Source: Doryteuthis pealeii
Lineage: Eukaryota; Mollusca; Cephalopoda; Myopsida; Loliginidae
Assembly: GCA_023376005.1 (NCBI GenBank)
Contig: CM042143.1
Location: 78,794,778 to 78,858,777 of the forward strand
Direction of reading: 5' to 3'
Length of the DNA: 64,000 nucleotides
The stretch's first letter is position 1; every line of letters starts with the position of its first letter. A model generated the notes under the pieces. It saw nothing but the letters and a program-made list of their open reading frames with translations, was not told where the DNA came from and did no database searches. This document shows positions 19,931 through 30,726 of the stretch, in pieces. The position numbers and the translations under genes were made by a program.

Positions 19931-20492
19931 CCAGTGCTGAATCAAGTCATTTTTATAAACAAAGGAGTCTGGTTGCTTACAGTACCACCTGTTGCTTAAG
20001 TGGTCACCCAATTAAGTATTGAACAGGCTCATCTGCTTAACTTCAATGATCTAGTGGAAACCAGTGCTTGTCCCTGTTCTATAATAGCTGTATCATATAA
20101 AGTATTGTTTTATGGCATATCAGCCCTCTCTCTCTTTTTGGGTTATTTAATGCAGATTCAAGTCATTTTTGATAAACAAAGGGCCCGGTTGCTTACAGTA
20201 CCTGCTGTTGCTTAAGTGGTCACCCAATTAAGTATTGAACGGGCTCATCTGCTTAACTTCAATGATCTAGTGGGAACCAGTGCTTTTCAGCCACCATTGT
20301 ACAACTGCCCTTGTTCTATAATAGCTGTACATTGGTTTATAAGGTTTTGTTTTATGGCATATCAACCCTCTCTCTTTTGGGTTATTTAATGCCAAATCAA
20401 GTCATTTATGATAAACAAAGGGCTCGGGTTGCTTGCATTACCTGCTGTTGCTTACACAGTCATCCAATTAAGTATTGAACAGGGTCATGGGT
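19931..20492 (-). mobile_element. Tandem array of three 5S-SINE units (~240 bp period)
   Basis: Three head-to-tail units on the minus strand: a partial one at 19931-20095, a full one at 20096-20334 and a truncated one from 20335. Each contains, as complement, the 5S core (GAAGTTAAGC, GTTCAATACTTAATTGGGTG). The full unit also has the linker GGTACTGTAAGCAACC and the hairpin module GGCATATCAGCC...GGGTTATTTAATGC. The 5' flank TATAATAGCTGTA recurs at each junction. Head-to-tail tandem order is unusual for retroposed SINEs and suggests unequal exchange or rolling-circle amplification. Confidence 0.85.
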
Positions 20493-21099
20493 TAAATTGA
20501 TTCAACTTTACATTTGGAGAAAAACAAGCAGAGAAACCAGAATCCTGACAAAAGATCCAAGACTCTGTTTAAGAGACTAAAGACTTATCAGCGAGCAAGT
20601 TAGTCCTTTCTTTATCATCAAGGTTAAGCAATATCCTGCTTTGTAAGTGGCACATGGGGAACCATTTCTTTTATCTTTATCATCAAGATTAGTCAAAAAA
20701 TTTGACCATTTAGAGTTTCTCATGCAGAAAGTAAAGATAAACAGATTAGTGAATCCTTTTATCATTTTTGTGAACAGGAAAATAAAGATTTGGTGGATTA
20801 AACTAACTTTGGCCCAAGCTCAAATTTATGGGGTCAAACTCACTAACAATTGCTTACAAGACTTGAACAATTGCCTTGTAGGTATAGTCACAAGAGTTTA
20901 GTATTCAAATAAGATACAGTACTATACTAACCATCATTTTATCAAAGATGCCACGGGTAAGTACTCAGTTAATCTAAGGCAACAACTTGTAAGATTAGAT
21001 TAATAATCTACTAGTAATACTTTATGGTACCTTGCAATTTGTGATGATTAGGTTAGTTAAGATTAACCAAGTGCTCGATACTTCTGGCCTTGTACTAAA
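20493..21099. other. Intergenic, unrecognised 84-codon frame
   Basis: Plus-strand frame 20647-20901 contains EFLMQKVKINRLVNPFIIF and is not recognised. The sequence CTTTATCATCAAG recurs at 20612 and 20673 in a short duplication. Otherwise unassigned. Confidence 0.35.
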
Positions 21100-21485
21100 G
21101 TTTGGTTTGTTTTGTTTTACAGCATAATCAACCTCAGTGGGTCACATTTAATGCCAATAAAGTTTTGAAATAAATTCATTCTTAATGGATAATCAATTTT
21201 GTTTATAAACTCATGTTTTCTATTTAACCCATAGTTGGAACCCTAACAGGTACTACCACTATGGGTCAGAGTGTACCTGGGAGCAATGGTGATAAAGGGG
21301 TGCTCCACATTCCCCAAACCTCCAAAATTGGAACCTCACCATCAGATAGAGTTTAACGTCATCCCCAGGACACGAAGAGCTTCAACCACCGCCTTCTAGC
21401 ACCCATATGATAAAATGGGTTGGGGGCTTGCCATAAGGGCAATAGGGTTGGTGCAGTCATATAGGTGCTAGGGCTCTGTACTAAA
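21100..21485 (+). repeat. R2 repeat
   Basis: Begins TTTGGTTTGTTTTG with the hairpin module, then AACCCATAGTTGG, AACAGGTACTACCACTATGG, GGAACCTCACCATCAGATAG, CCGCCTTCTAGCACCCATAT and GCCATAAGGGCAATAGGG. Non-coding. Orientation is defined by the hairpin module at the left. Confidence 0.8.
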
Positions 21486-21749
21486 GTAAGCTTTGTAAAT
21501 AACTCATAATACTTTAGTGTCTTTCCTTTTGAAGTTTGTTTTTATTGTCTGCATAGAGAACTCTTAAAAATGTTAATTTTTTTTTTTTTTTCAACTTTAA
21601 AAAATTTTTTTTTAAATCAAATCCTCAAATAAAGTATTGGGTAGAGAGCCTTTTGAGCAAAATAAAAAAAACTTCATATATAAAAAATATCATTGAAATG
21701 TTATTTTCTATATCATTAATAAGTAAAAAAAAAAAATTTTTTTTAAATA
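21486..21749. other. AT-rich spacer with A and T runs
   Basis: No element recognised between R2 and S1. Confidence 0.4.
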
Positions 21750-21990
21750 AAGACGGCAGAGTGGTTTATTGTGGGTATCAGCAAAACAGTGAAGGAGTAT
21801 ATCCCCTTTTTGCTAGCGCTAGACCAGGAAGGTTGTTTTAGCTGACATAGAGCGCCACAACTACCGTCTTTACTTTACCGCACAGATCAGATTACCCAAG
21901 CTGTGCTACTTATACACAGAGTTGGCAATGACCAGTCTTGAACCCAGAATCTTGCAATTCCTAGGTGAATGCTCTACCAACTTAAGGTGA
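21750..21990 (-). mobile_element. S1 SINE, diverged
   Basis: Low side GCAGAGTGGTTTATTGTGGG, body TATCCCCTTTTTGCTAGCGC, head with CTTGAACCCAGAATCTTGC. The A box region (CTACCAACTTAAGG) is damaged. Confidence 0.8.
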
Positions 21991-22225
21991 AAGGTTTTGT
22001 GCAATGGGAAATATTGAGGCATATTGATAGAATAACCGCACTTTTTTACTTTCAATATTGATACTTTAAAATCTTTAAATTCTTTTTTCATTGTTTTTTC
22101 TCTCTCACAGAGTGAAAAGGCTTTTTCCAGAGATTTTTAAAAAATTTTTTTATAAATATTAAAACAAAGTTAAAGATGACAGCAACTATTGATTTTGAAA
22201 AATAACTAAACTACATCCATTCAAT

Positions 22226-22560
22226 TTTGGGTTTGGTTTGGTTTGTTTTACGGCATATAATTCTTAATAGATAATACAATTTATTCATAAATACATTTTT
22301 CTATTTAACCCATAGATGGGAGCCTAACAGGTACTACCTCTCCGGGTCAGAGTGGACCAGGGAGCAATGGTGATGAAGGGGTGCTCCACATTCCCCCAAA
22401 CCTCCAGAACTGGAACCTCACCATCAGATAGAGTTTAACGTCATTCCCAGGACATGTAGACCCGCAGCCACCGCCTTCTAGCACCCATATGATAAAAAAG
22501 GGGTTGGGGCTTGCCATAAGGGCAATAGGGTTGGGAAAATTATATAGGTGCTAGGGTCAA
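22226..22560 (+). repeat. R2 repeat
   Basis: Same order of blocks as the copy at 21100: AACCCATAGATGGGAGCC, CTCCGGGTCAGAGTGGACC, TGATGAAGGGGTGCTCCAC, CCGCCTTCTAGCACCC, AGGGCAATAGGG. The hairpin module is reduced to TTTACGGCATAT. Confidence 0.8.
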
Positions 22561-22959
22561 TTTTTGGGTGTTACATGATGTAAGAATTTAAACTTGAGAA
22601 ATGTTACCATTACAAACAAAGGAGGCTACAATCGTGTTGGGCAAACATCAGAAATTCAGTCATCTTTAAAATACACATTTCTCTTTTGAATGTCTTCAGC
22701 ACATCCAAAAAATATACTACAAATATTTAACAAATAAGAGTTACTACAATGAATTCATTAAATGTGTAAATAATATCTCTTTTATGCTTTCATAATAAAA
22801 CTTGACAATAAGATACCAATATGGTTATCAAACCTTTGCTATAAGAAACTTCAATATAACAAATTAGAGAATGGAACAATCCAAATTGACTAATTTATGA
22901 AACAAAACTTGATAAATTCAAACATGGGAACACACTTCCTTCTTTTATATATATATATA
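22561..22959. other. Intergenic, no gene recognised
   Basis: AT-rich; short (TA)n at about 22947-22960 precedes the S2 fragment. Confidence 0.4.
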
Positions 22960-23052
22960 GCTATGGGTTAAATAGTAGGGCAGACTGGGCTCTTCAGCCT
23001 TGGTAGGTAACCAGTCTAGGAGAGGGATAACTCTGAATTCAAAATTCCTGAG
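22960..23052 (+). mobile_element. S2 SINE fragment
   Basis: GCTATGGGTTAAATAGTAGG, GACTGGGCTCTTCAGCC and AACCAGTCTAGGAGAGGG are the central part of S2. Confidence 0.7.
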
Positions 23053-23256
23053 GTCGGTCGTTGATTGGGTTTGTGGCAACCTTTGATGCACCAATTCTTT
23101 CCTATCGACTGTGCCAAAAAGTGTGGATGGTCCAACACAAGCCTTCACCACTATAAACAAATCACTGTGTGGGAGTTCATTGTGTGTATGAACCTTCATA
23201 CGTTGAAAATCGACGGGAGAGTCCATTATATATATATATATATACATATATATAAA
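23053..23256. other. Unassigned plus (TA)n
   Basis: Overlapping open frames of 100 and 78 codons on opposite strands, neither recognised. (TA)n at about 23226-23254 abuts the S1 3' end. Confidence 0.4.
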
Positions 23257-23480
23257 GTAAGTCTTCGGGGTGGCCTAAAGTCGGTATCAGCCAGACAGTG
23301 AGGGAGTCTATCCCCTTTTCAATAGCGCTAGACCAAAGGAGATTGTTTTTTTGCATCTGAGGTGGTGCACCACACAGATCCCTGCGCTACTCATACGCTG
23401 AGTCGGCGAGGGCCGGTATCGAACCAGGTGCCTTGTGGTTTTTAGCTGACCGCTCTACCAACTGAGCTAACTCGGCCCTT
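23257..23480 (-). mobile_element. S1 SINE with internal deletion
   Basis: 3' end GGGGTGGCCTAAAGTCGG. About 35 bp around the CCTACCATCAGCTCC block are missing, between GGTGGTGCACCAC and ACAGATCCCTGCGC. Head GTATCGAACCAGG with ACCAACTGAGCTAACTCGG. Confidence 0.85.
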
Positions 23481-23969
23481 ATATATATATTATATATTCC
23501 ATACCAACTCATGTAACACTGTGGTAGGTCAACATTGTGATCGGGTAAGTGGAGGGTTCAAGAGCTCAGCCCTGGTGCCTCCTCCAGTGACCAATAAATA
23601 TTGATTCAGATTTTTCAAAGCTTATCTACCCACTTTCAAATTCTACGCATTCATAGAGGCAAAAGTTAGGCAATATATTTCAAATGTTATAGCAACACAA
23701 AGGCTTTTTTGACAATTTTGCATCCCCCAGAGCTGTAACCTGGTGAAGCTGCCCCTCCGTGCCCCCCCCCCTGTTTCACCACTGACAGAATATGAAGAAA
23801 TTCTGTAACAAGTGTGTATGGTTACGGTTGTAGGGCCACTGCGGCAATAGTATTTATTTAATGTCAATATAGAATTAATTAGTTGCCATTTAAATTTGGC
23901 TTGTGAAATATTAACAAAAGTCTTTATATTTGAATCCCAGTTCATGAATGAAATTCAGACAATGTTAGT
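23481..23969. other. Intergenic, no gene recognised
   Basis: A C10 run near 23760 and a 100-codon minus-strand frame without recognisable features. Confidence 0.4.
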
Positions 23970-24166
23970 ATACTGAGTTACACACATTGTTACATGACGT
24001 TACACAATGTAATGATGTAACAATGTTATATGATGATGTAATGATGTAACATTGTTACATGATGTTACATGGTGTAATGATGTTACATCATTATGTAATG
24101 ATGTTACATTGGTGTGATGATGTTACATCATTATGTAACATTGTTACATCATGATGATGATGTAAC
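23970..24166. repeat. Cluster of TGTTACAT / ATGTAACA palindromic units
   Basis: The octamers TGTTACAT and ATGTAACA, complements of each other, recur about a dozen times with ATGATG spacers, so the region can fold in many registers. The purpose is unknown; it may be an expanded palindromic minisatellite. Confidence 0.8.
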
Positions 24167-24899
24167 TAGCAAAACTTATGACGAGCATTCCAAAGGTGAA
24201 AAAGATCAAAGAGAAAAGTTTTCTGGTTGTAGAATTAACAATGATAATGTAAAGGAGAGTTTGGATGAAAGAAAGAATTCTACTTTTATTGGGAAAATGA
24301 ATTTCTTATTTAGTGAATGAAGGTGGGGAAGGCAACCTTTGAGTCTTTAACATCTACTCCATTCCAATTAGTTCTTTATAGCAAGAGTTTATAGTTTAAT
24401 AATATTTTTTTTTTTTGTGTTGTTTGGTTTTTTTACAAGTTGGGTTTGCTTATGGCTGCAGATCTTGGCAAAGACGCTGACTCTGACATTAAAAATAATA
24501 ATAATAATAATAAAATCTATGTTTTGAAAGAAAAATGAATTTACAAAATAAATGTAAAGAGAATGAATAAATCAAAGGTAGACAGAAAGAATAGGTTGGG
24601 AAATTATGAGATGAAACTTAAGAGTCCAAAATAAACCAAAGCAAAAACAAAAATTAAAAATTTTAAAAAAAAAAATAAATAAATAAATTATGTGTGAATG
24701 TCTATGTCTATTATTACATAGATATAAAAATGATTTTTTTCTTTCTTTCTTTCTTTTTCTTTCCAGGGTACATGTTTGTCTTTGTTTTTTTATGTGCAAT
24801 GCAAAATGAGATATGAATAACTGTTTTGATATATTGTCTGTGTATACTAGTAGAAGTAAACAGCATTCATAGTGATGAATTACCTCTCCAGAGAATGTG
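24167..24899. other. Intergenic, no gene recognised
   Basis: (AAT)n near 24490-24512, (TTTC)n near 24738-24760 and A-rich runs. Frames here are not recognised. Confidence 0.4.
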
Positions 24900-25690
24900 T
24901 TAGAAGTTGGACTTGATGGAAGGATAGTGGATGAAAACGTGGAAGAAGAAAAGGTGAAAGTGGATGGAAAGGAGATTGAGAGAGAGAGTACAAGATAAAT
25001 GGAGATGTGTATGTGAAGAGAGAGAGTGGGAGTAATAGACTGTATAAGCAAACGGTGTAAGAGAGAGAGAGGGGGGGGTAAAACAAAACTCAGGAAGATA
25101 GAGAGAGAGGACTAAAAACAGAGAGAGAGAGAGAGAGAGGCAAGAGCTTTAAAAAATAGAAATAGATATAAAGAACCTACAGGAATAGAGAAAGAGTGAG
25201 GCTAAAAACATTTTTTTCAAAACTCAGGAAAGCTTGGGGGTGGAAGAGAAGGGAAAATAACCTTATGGAGAGAGAGAGATGCAAAGAGATAGAAAGAGAT
25301 TAAAAAAAAAAAACAAAGAGGGAGACTAAAAAAAAAATTGCATGAGGAAAAGCTGGAAAAAGAGCTTGGGAGAGCGAAGGCAGCTTGGGGGGGGGGGAAA
25401 CTTAAAAGGAGTGAATTAAGATCAGGAAAATTGAAGGAGGAAAAAGAAAAGATTTCCTATAAATGATAAAAGAAGAAGAAAAATTCCTGGGAAGAAAAAA
25501 ATAGAAGAATGAAGATGAAAGAGGGAGGTAAGAGGAGAGTAAGATGAGAGGAGAGGAGAGAAAGAGGAGAGGTAAGATGAAAGAGGAGAGGTAAGATGAG
25601 AGTAAGAAGAAAGACGGGAGGTAAGAGGAGAGTAAGAAGTAAGAGGGGAGTAAGAAGAAAGATGGGAGGTAAGAAAAGCAAAGAAGAGCC
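24900..25690. repeat. Second GA-rich polypurine tract
   Basis: The plus strand is mostly purine, with (GA)n runs near 25060 and 25120, G9 near 25388 and a degenerate AAGAGGAGAGTAAGA repeat at 25520-25675. Overlapping minus-strand frames (159, 110, 100 and 74 codons) are Ser/Leu/Phe/Pro-rich by composition. It resembles the tract at 9360. Confidence 0.88.
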
Positions 25691-25704
25691 AAAAGAATGT
25701 AAAG

Positions 25705-25790
25705 GAATGGTTTGGTTTCTTCACTTAATGCCAAACCATCCTTGTAGAAGAACAGTAGTAATACTATTTAACCCATAGGTAGACAAATAT
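25705..25790 (+). repeat. R2 fragment
   Basis: GGTTTGGTTTCTTC with ACTTAATGCCAAACC, then CTATTTAACCCATAGGTAGA, matches the left part of R2 with most of the spacer deleted. Confidence 0.5.
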
Positions 25791-25824
25791 TACCTCAAGG
25801 GTATTAGTCTGAAAGTGAATGTAA

Positions 25825-25905
25825 TAGCGCATATTGAGTTCAAACTCACTTTCTACGAGATCACAGTCCAGTACTTTAGCCACTAAAGGACTCACCAGAA
25901 TATGA
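25825..25905 (-). repeat. tRNA-like sequence
   Basis: On the minus strand GAGTCCTTTAGTGGCTAAAG resembles a D-arm/A-box and GTGAGTTTGAACTCAA a T-arm/B-box at tRNA spacing. No closing acceptor stem; probably a decayed tRNA-derived SINE head. Confidence 0.4.
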
Positions 25906-27416
25906 AGGGAAAGGGAAGTAAGAGTTGGAAAGAAAAAAGTAGAAAAATATTGTGTAAAACTTAAAAAGTTAAAAATATAATCATCTTTTAAGAACAATCT
26001 AAACAGCTGATCATTTCTTTTTAAAGATTTAAAAAAAAAAAAAAACATTTTTTAAAAGAGTATATAAAAGATTTCAAATATGACTAACATATGGCAAAAA
26101 TACTGATCAAAATTAAAATTGCAACACTTGATTGGTAATATTGATTTTTCACTTGGATACAGTATGTACAAGCTAGTAGTGGGTAGTAGATATTCTTAAA
26201 AAAAAAAAAAATTTTTAATTTAAAAAAAAAAAAAATTTTTAATTTAAAAAAAAAAAAAACCTTCAGTCTTTCAACATCTTGTAACTCAGTGTACTATCTG
26301 CAATACCCTCTGAAAGCATATGTAAATGCCCAAGGAGGATATACAGCATATAAATGTTTATTTTGGAACCTGTGTACATATTGATCACATTTACTGTCAT
26401 CCAACTTTATTATCTGGATGTTTAATTATCTCAATTCAATTTAAACATATTCAACAGGTTGTTGCAATTTTAGTTTCTCAGTAAACAATAGAAGTCAAAC
26501 AAATATTTGACCTACAAAAATATTTTTGTTAAATAATAAGCTAACCAACATATATATTATATGCATATATATTTTGTATTTTTCTGCATTGGAGAAAAAA
26601 TGTAATGAACCAGATATATCACAAATGTTGTTCCCTCTAAGCTGCAAAGACAAGAAAAAAAATGATGCTATGCAGTCATATTGTAATACTGTGTATGAAT
26701 TCACAAATTTTCAGATAAAAAAAAAAAAAGTTCAGCCAGATAAGCAACTGTTCTTGCTTAGACCTATGTATCATAAACAAATAATAAATCTTGAATAAAA
26801 AAAAAAATTTTGAAATTGAAAAAAAAAAATTCAAAAAACATCATAAAAGTAATTTTTTGCACACTCCACATCTTCAGTTGCTCACAGGCTTATGGGTCCC
26901 ACGAACATCACGAAAAAATTAGAACGTTGATCACAAATTTACATTTTTTTTTTTAAATGTAACAAAATTTATAATCTTAAGAGTCATCAAAAAAAAAAAA
27001 AAAAAAAATAGAAATCAAAAACCTTAATTTAAAAAATAAATCCAGATTTTTCTTATTTCCTGTTAATATCAATCAATCCAGATGTACAACCCATTTGGAA
27101 AAATATAGACAAAATTCAAATTAAACTTTGAAATTTTATTTACAGATAGACTAACTTAATTAAAGTTATTTATTCAAAACAAAATAAGATTTCCGAGGAA
27201 ACCTTTTTGAAACCAGCAAATTCAATTCTTAGAAATTCTTTGGAAATTGTGTTTTTTTTACATTTACAAAGAGAAAAAAAAATGTTTAAGAAAAAATACA
27301 ATACTAAAATAATGATCTAAACAGAGAGAAAATTAAATTTAGTTTTAATTACTTAAAATAACTTGAAAATTATTTTTAAACTAAAAAGTTACAAGTCATA
27401 CTCTAGTAGTAGTACA
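25906..27416. other. AT-rich intergenic DNA
   Basis: Long A and T runs, including a unit of A12-14 followed by TTTTTAATTT repeated at 26205-26262. A (TA)n-like stretch is near 26550. No gene recognised. Confidence 0.45.
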
Positions 27417-27617
27417 GTTGGCAGAGTGGCCTATTGTCAGTATCAGCCAGACAGCAAGGGAGTCTATCCCCTTTTCACTAGCACCAGACTAGGGAGATCA
27501 TTCTTGCATCTGAGGTGGAGCGCCACACCTACCATCAGCTCCCCACTTTGCCACACGGATCCAAGCTGTGCTACTCATTCGCTGAGTTGGCGAGGACCGG
27601 TGTTGAACTCAGAACTT
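27417..27617 (-). mobile_element. S1 SINE, head truncated
   Basis: GGCAGAGTGGCCTATTGTCAG, CAAGGGAGTCTATCCCC, GGAGCGCCACACCTACC and GTTGGCGAGGACCGGTG are S1. The tRNA-like head beyond the B box is lost. Confidence 0.83.
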
Positions 27618-27736
27618 AAATTACCCAATACAAGAGTAAAATTAAATTCAAATATTTTATCTAAATTCAATGTTCAGATGTTATCATATTATAGAAAAAC
27701 AATTTCTGGAAATTAGGCTCTTACATTTTCAGAGGC

Positions 27737-27774
27737 TATATATATATATATATAATATATATATATATATATAA
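27737..27774. repeat. (TA)n microsatellite
   Basis: Two TA runs joined by TAATATA. Confidence 0.95.
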
Positions 27775-27879
27775 AGAAATCTTCAAAGACCACAATGAAA
27801 CTTTTTTTTAAATAAGAAAGTTTTACAGGAGTTAAAAAAAATTAATCACTTAATCTACAGATAGGATTTGACACAAGAT

Positions 27880-27980
27880 CACAATTATGGGGCATCCTGT
27901 GAAAATCAAACTCACTTTTCGATATTAACAAATTTACAAGACAATTTTGCTAATCATTACACCATGACAGAATGCCTTAT
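27880..27980 (-). repeat. tRNA-like sequence, S2-head-like
   Basis: On the minus strand GTCATGGTGTAATGATTAGC resembles the S2 A-box region and GTGAGTTTGATTTTCAC a decayed B-box. The rest of S2 is absent. Confidence 0.4.
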
Positions 27981-29614
27981 ATGAGTTTTAAATATTATCA
28001 CAAAAGCAATCAACCATTTTGTTTATTTCATTTTCTATTTTTATTTTGATCTGTGTGGTAATTTGGCATCTGTTTTCTTTGGCCAAATAAAATAGAATCT
28101 TAATATAAGATAAGCCTTTCTGCAATATGCTAACATATAAACATTAACAAACAAAAAATTACTTTGACAGTAAATTACTAGAAGCAAAAATAAACTTTAA
28201 CGCTAAACTAAATACAATTACATAAATAAGGTTTTATTTTTTCCAAATAAATTTAATATTAAAATCAAGATACTTTTTTGTATTTCTTTTTTTAAATGAG
28301 TAACTTATCACCTAAATAAAGAAAACTAAAGAAAAACATTATATTAACATATACAATCAACTGATGGGAGAGAACAAAAATTAATTGGGAAAAAAATTGA
28401 GAAAAAAAATCTTACATAATTTCTAGCTAAGAAAAAAAATTGCTGGTCTTCCTAAATAGCAATATTTAGAGGAAAAAAAAAAATTAAAAAACCTAAAAAT
28501 TTTATAATTTGACTTATTCAAATCAATGATGAGTTGGTTGTATACAGAAAAAAGGGGTTTAATTTCCCCTTTTTATGAACCATGTACAGAGAAATGATGA
28601 ACCATATTTTTTTTGCTTTGCTTTTCTTTTTACCTTGGCAGTATATCTCTTTCCTTTTTCTCAATTACCATTACAGTTAGAAGTGGAGAATATATGATTT
28701 GGTTGGGGTGGGCGGTGAGGAAGATTTTCTTTAAAAAAAAAAAAAAAACCGGAAGGTGGGGCATAAAATAAAAAAAATAAAAAATACAAGAGTTAATAGG
28801 TGCCACCATCATTTGTATTGGAGTAGCTTGGGTTTCTCGTTCCTTTTCTTTGGTCAGAGTAAAACAGCCACAGGAGGTTGAAAACCAGTAAAGAAGTTTC
28901 AAAATGTCTTCAAATATCCCCAAAGTGTTATCATCTGAAATTAGAGAAGAAAAAAAAAACATTAGATATTAGATTAAAAATAACATTAGACACAAAGAAA
29001 ATAATTAAAAACAAAATATTTCAAACATATACTAATCTCATCTAAGTTTGGAGAACACGCGACACATGGGATCTCAAAATGCAAAACTGAGATGTGGGGG
29101 TATGCAATATAATTATAAAAGGAAAGTCCTATCCTTTTGAAAATCCAAATATCCAATATCTAAAATAAATAGAGATCTTAACTATAGTTCAAGAATGTAG
29201 TTATATAATCAAATGAACTGTAAACAAATTTATATTGGCTGAACACAATCTTTGTACAAGAGGATTGTTCTGTACAAAAGCAACATCAAACTATCAATTA
29301 ACATGAACTTTTATGTACTAAAACATCTGTACGAATGTAGCAACGGGAATTTTTGAGTAATGCTGATTTATAAGGCAGATGATTATTCATTACTTCTAAT
29401 CAGAGAAAAGAATTTCATAGATAAATATAAACCATCCCTAAACACCATAACCCCCACACAAAAAAAAAACAGGACATGATCACATACACACCAATTAGCC
29501 TAAAAATACACCTATGTATTGAAACAACTACATTCTCACATAAAATATATACATATACATATACACACCAGTACAGATATCTGTATATGTGCATTCACAA
29601 ATATTGAATCTTCT

Positions 29615-29617
<3 letters not shown>
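27981..29617. other. Unique-looking intergenic DNA
   Basis: No repeat family of this window is seen over about 1.6 kb. The 110-codon minus-strand frame (28630-28962) is not recognised. Such repeat-free stretches could be intron or UTR of an unseen gene, but no exon can be supported. Confidence 0.4.

Positions 29618-29648
<31 letters not shown>
29618..29648. repeat. (CA)n microsatellite
   Basis: About fifteen CA units. Confidence 0.95.
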
Positions 29649-29652
<4 letters not shown>

Positions 29653-29654
29653 TT

Positions 29655-29802
29655 AAATTCCAATTAAAAAGGATTTTTTTTCAAACATAACTCAATCCTA
29701 AAACTAAGTAATAATTTAGTATAACTTTTGTGTCATTAAACTAACCAGTAAAAAAGCCTTTAGGAAAAACATTGATTAACTCAGCTTTAGTAGTAATAGA
29801 AT
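29655..29802. repeat. R4 interspersed repeat, copy C (right end only)
   Basis: CAAACATAACTCAATCCTAA, TTTTGTGTCATTAAACTAA and CTCAGCTTTAGTAGTAATAG match the last ~150 bp of copies A and B. Confidence 0.8.
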
Positions 29803-29877
29803 AATTATATATATATATATATAGATAGATAGACAGACAGACAGAGAGAGAGATAGAGAGAGAGAGAGAGAAAGGGG
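29803..29877. repeat. Compound microsatellite (TA)n(GATA)n(GACA)n(GA)n
   Basis: Successive TA, GATA, GACA and GA arrays ending in a G7 run, directly joined to R4. Confidence 0.93.
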
Positions 29878-30720
29878 GGGTCCAGTGCCCTCTTCTTTTT
29901 GAAAACTAGAGTCTGAACATACAAGTTTTTTTTATGAAAACACTAAAACCTTTTGTACACTCACAATTCTCTCTAATGTAAGAGAAACAGAAAAAAAATC
30001 CGTATTTATATACAAAATAAAACCATCTGCCTACAATAAATGCATATAAAATATAAATACATATTTAAATGAATATAAATCTATAAATGTATATTTAAAA
30101 AGAACGTGCTTGTTTACAAAGAACAGAAAAAACGTTTCACAAAAAAAATAAAAATAAAAAAAAATAATTAAAAATAAAACGTTTCACAAAAAAATAAATA
30201 AATAAAACCTAAAAAGGGCAAGGCTAGAGGAGCTGAAAAATTTACCATTGAGTGTGGAATAGAAATTATCATGAAAAATGAAATGAGATTTCATATCAGA
30301 GACGTAATCCATTTCACATCTGAAAATAGTTAGGTTCACATTATGAGAACCCAACAACATTTACAAGTGGAAAAAAGGAATATCAAACTTTCTTCTTTTT
30401 TTTTTATTGCAAGAATGAAAATATTTGCAAATGCGTTAAACACTTTTTGATGAAGCTGAAAGAAACGAAAACTAAATAAAAAGAGATCAACATTTATGAG
30501 ACGAAAAAAAATTGGAGGAGGAGGGAGATGGGTTAGAAACTTGGAAAGAGAAAATTACAGTTGTTTTAGATTGTTATTGGCTGTAAGAAAAACGAAGGTC
30601 AGATTTCGTCAATTTGTTTTAAGTCAGACAAATTGTTTTATTAATAAATATTCAAGTATATTTCATTTTAAAGTTTGAGAAAACTTTCAAATAAGAGAAA
30701 TTTATAAACGAGAGTAAAAA
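29878..30720. other. AT-rich intergenic DNA
   Basis: Contains a short duplication of ACGTTTCACAAAAAAA (30132 and 30178). Frame 30496-30678 is not recognised. Confidence 0.4.
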
Positions 30721-30726
30721 AAACTA

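Noticed and set aside
20647..20901. 84-codon plus frame as a gene
   Set aside because: AT-rich, no domain, no initiation or splice context, and unsupported by any family I know.
24572..25734. Minus-strand frames of 74-159 codons
   Set aside because: Low-complexity translation of the second GA-rich tract.
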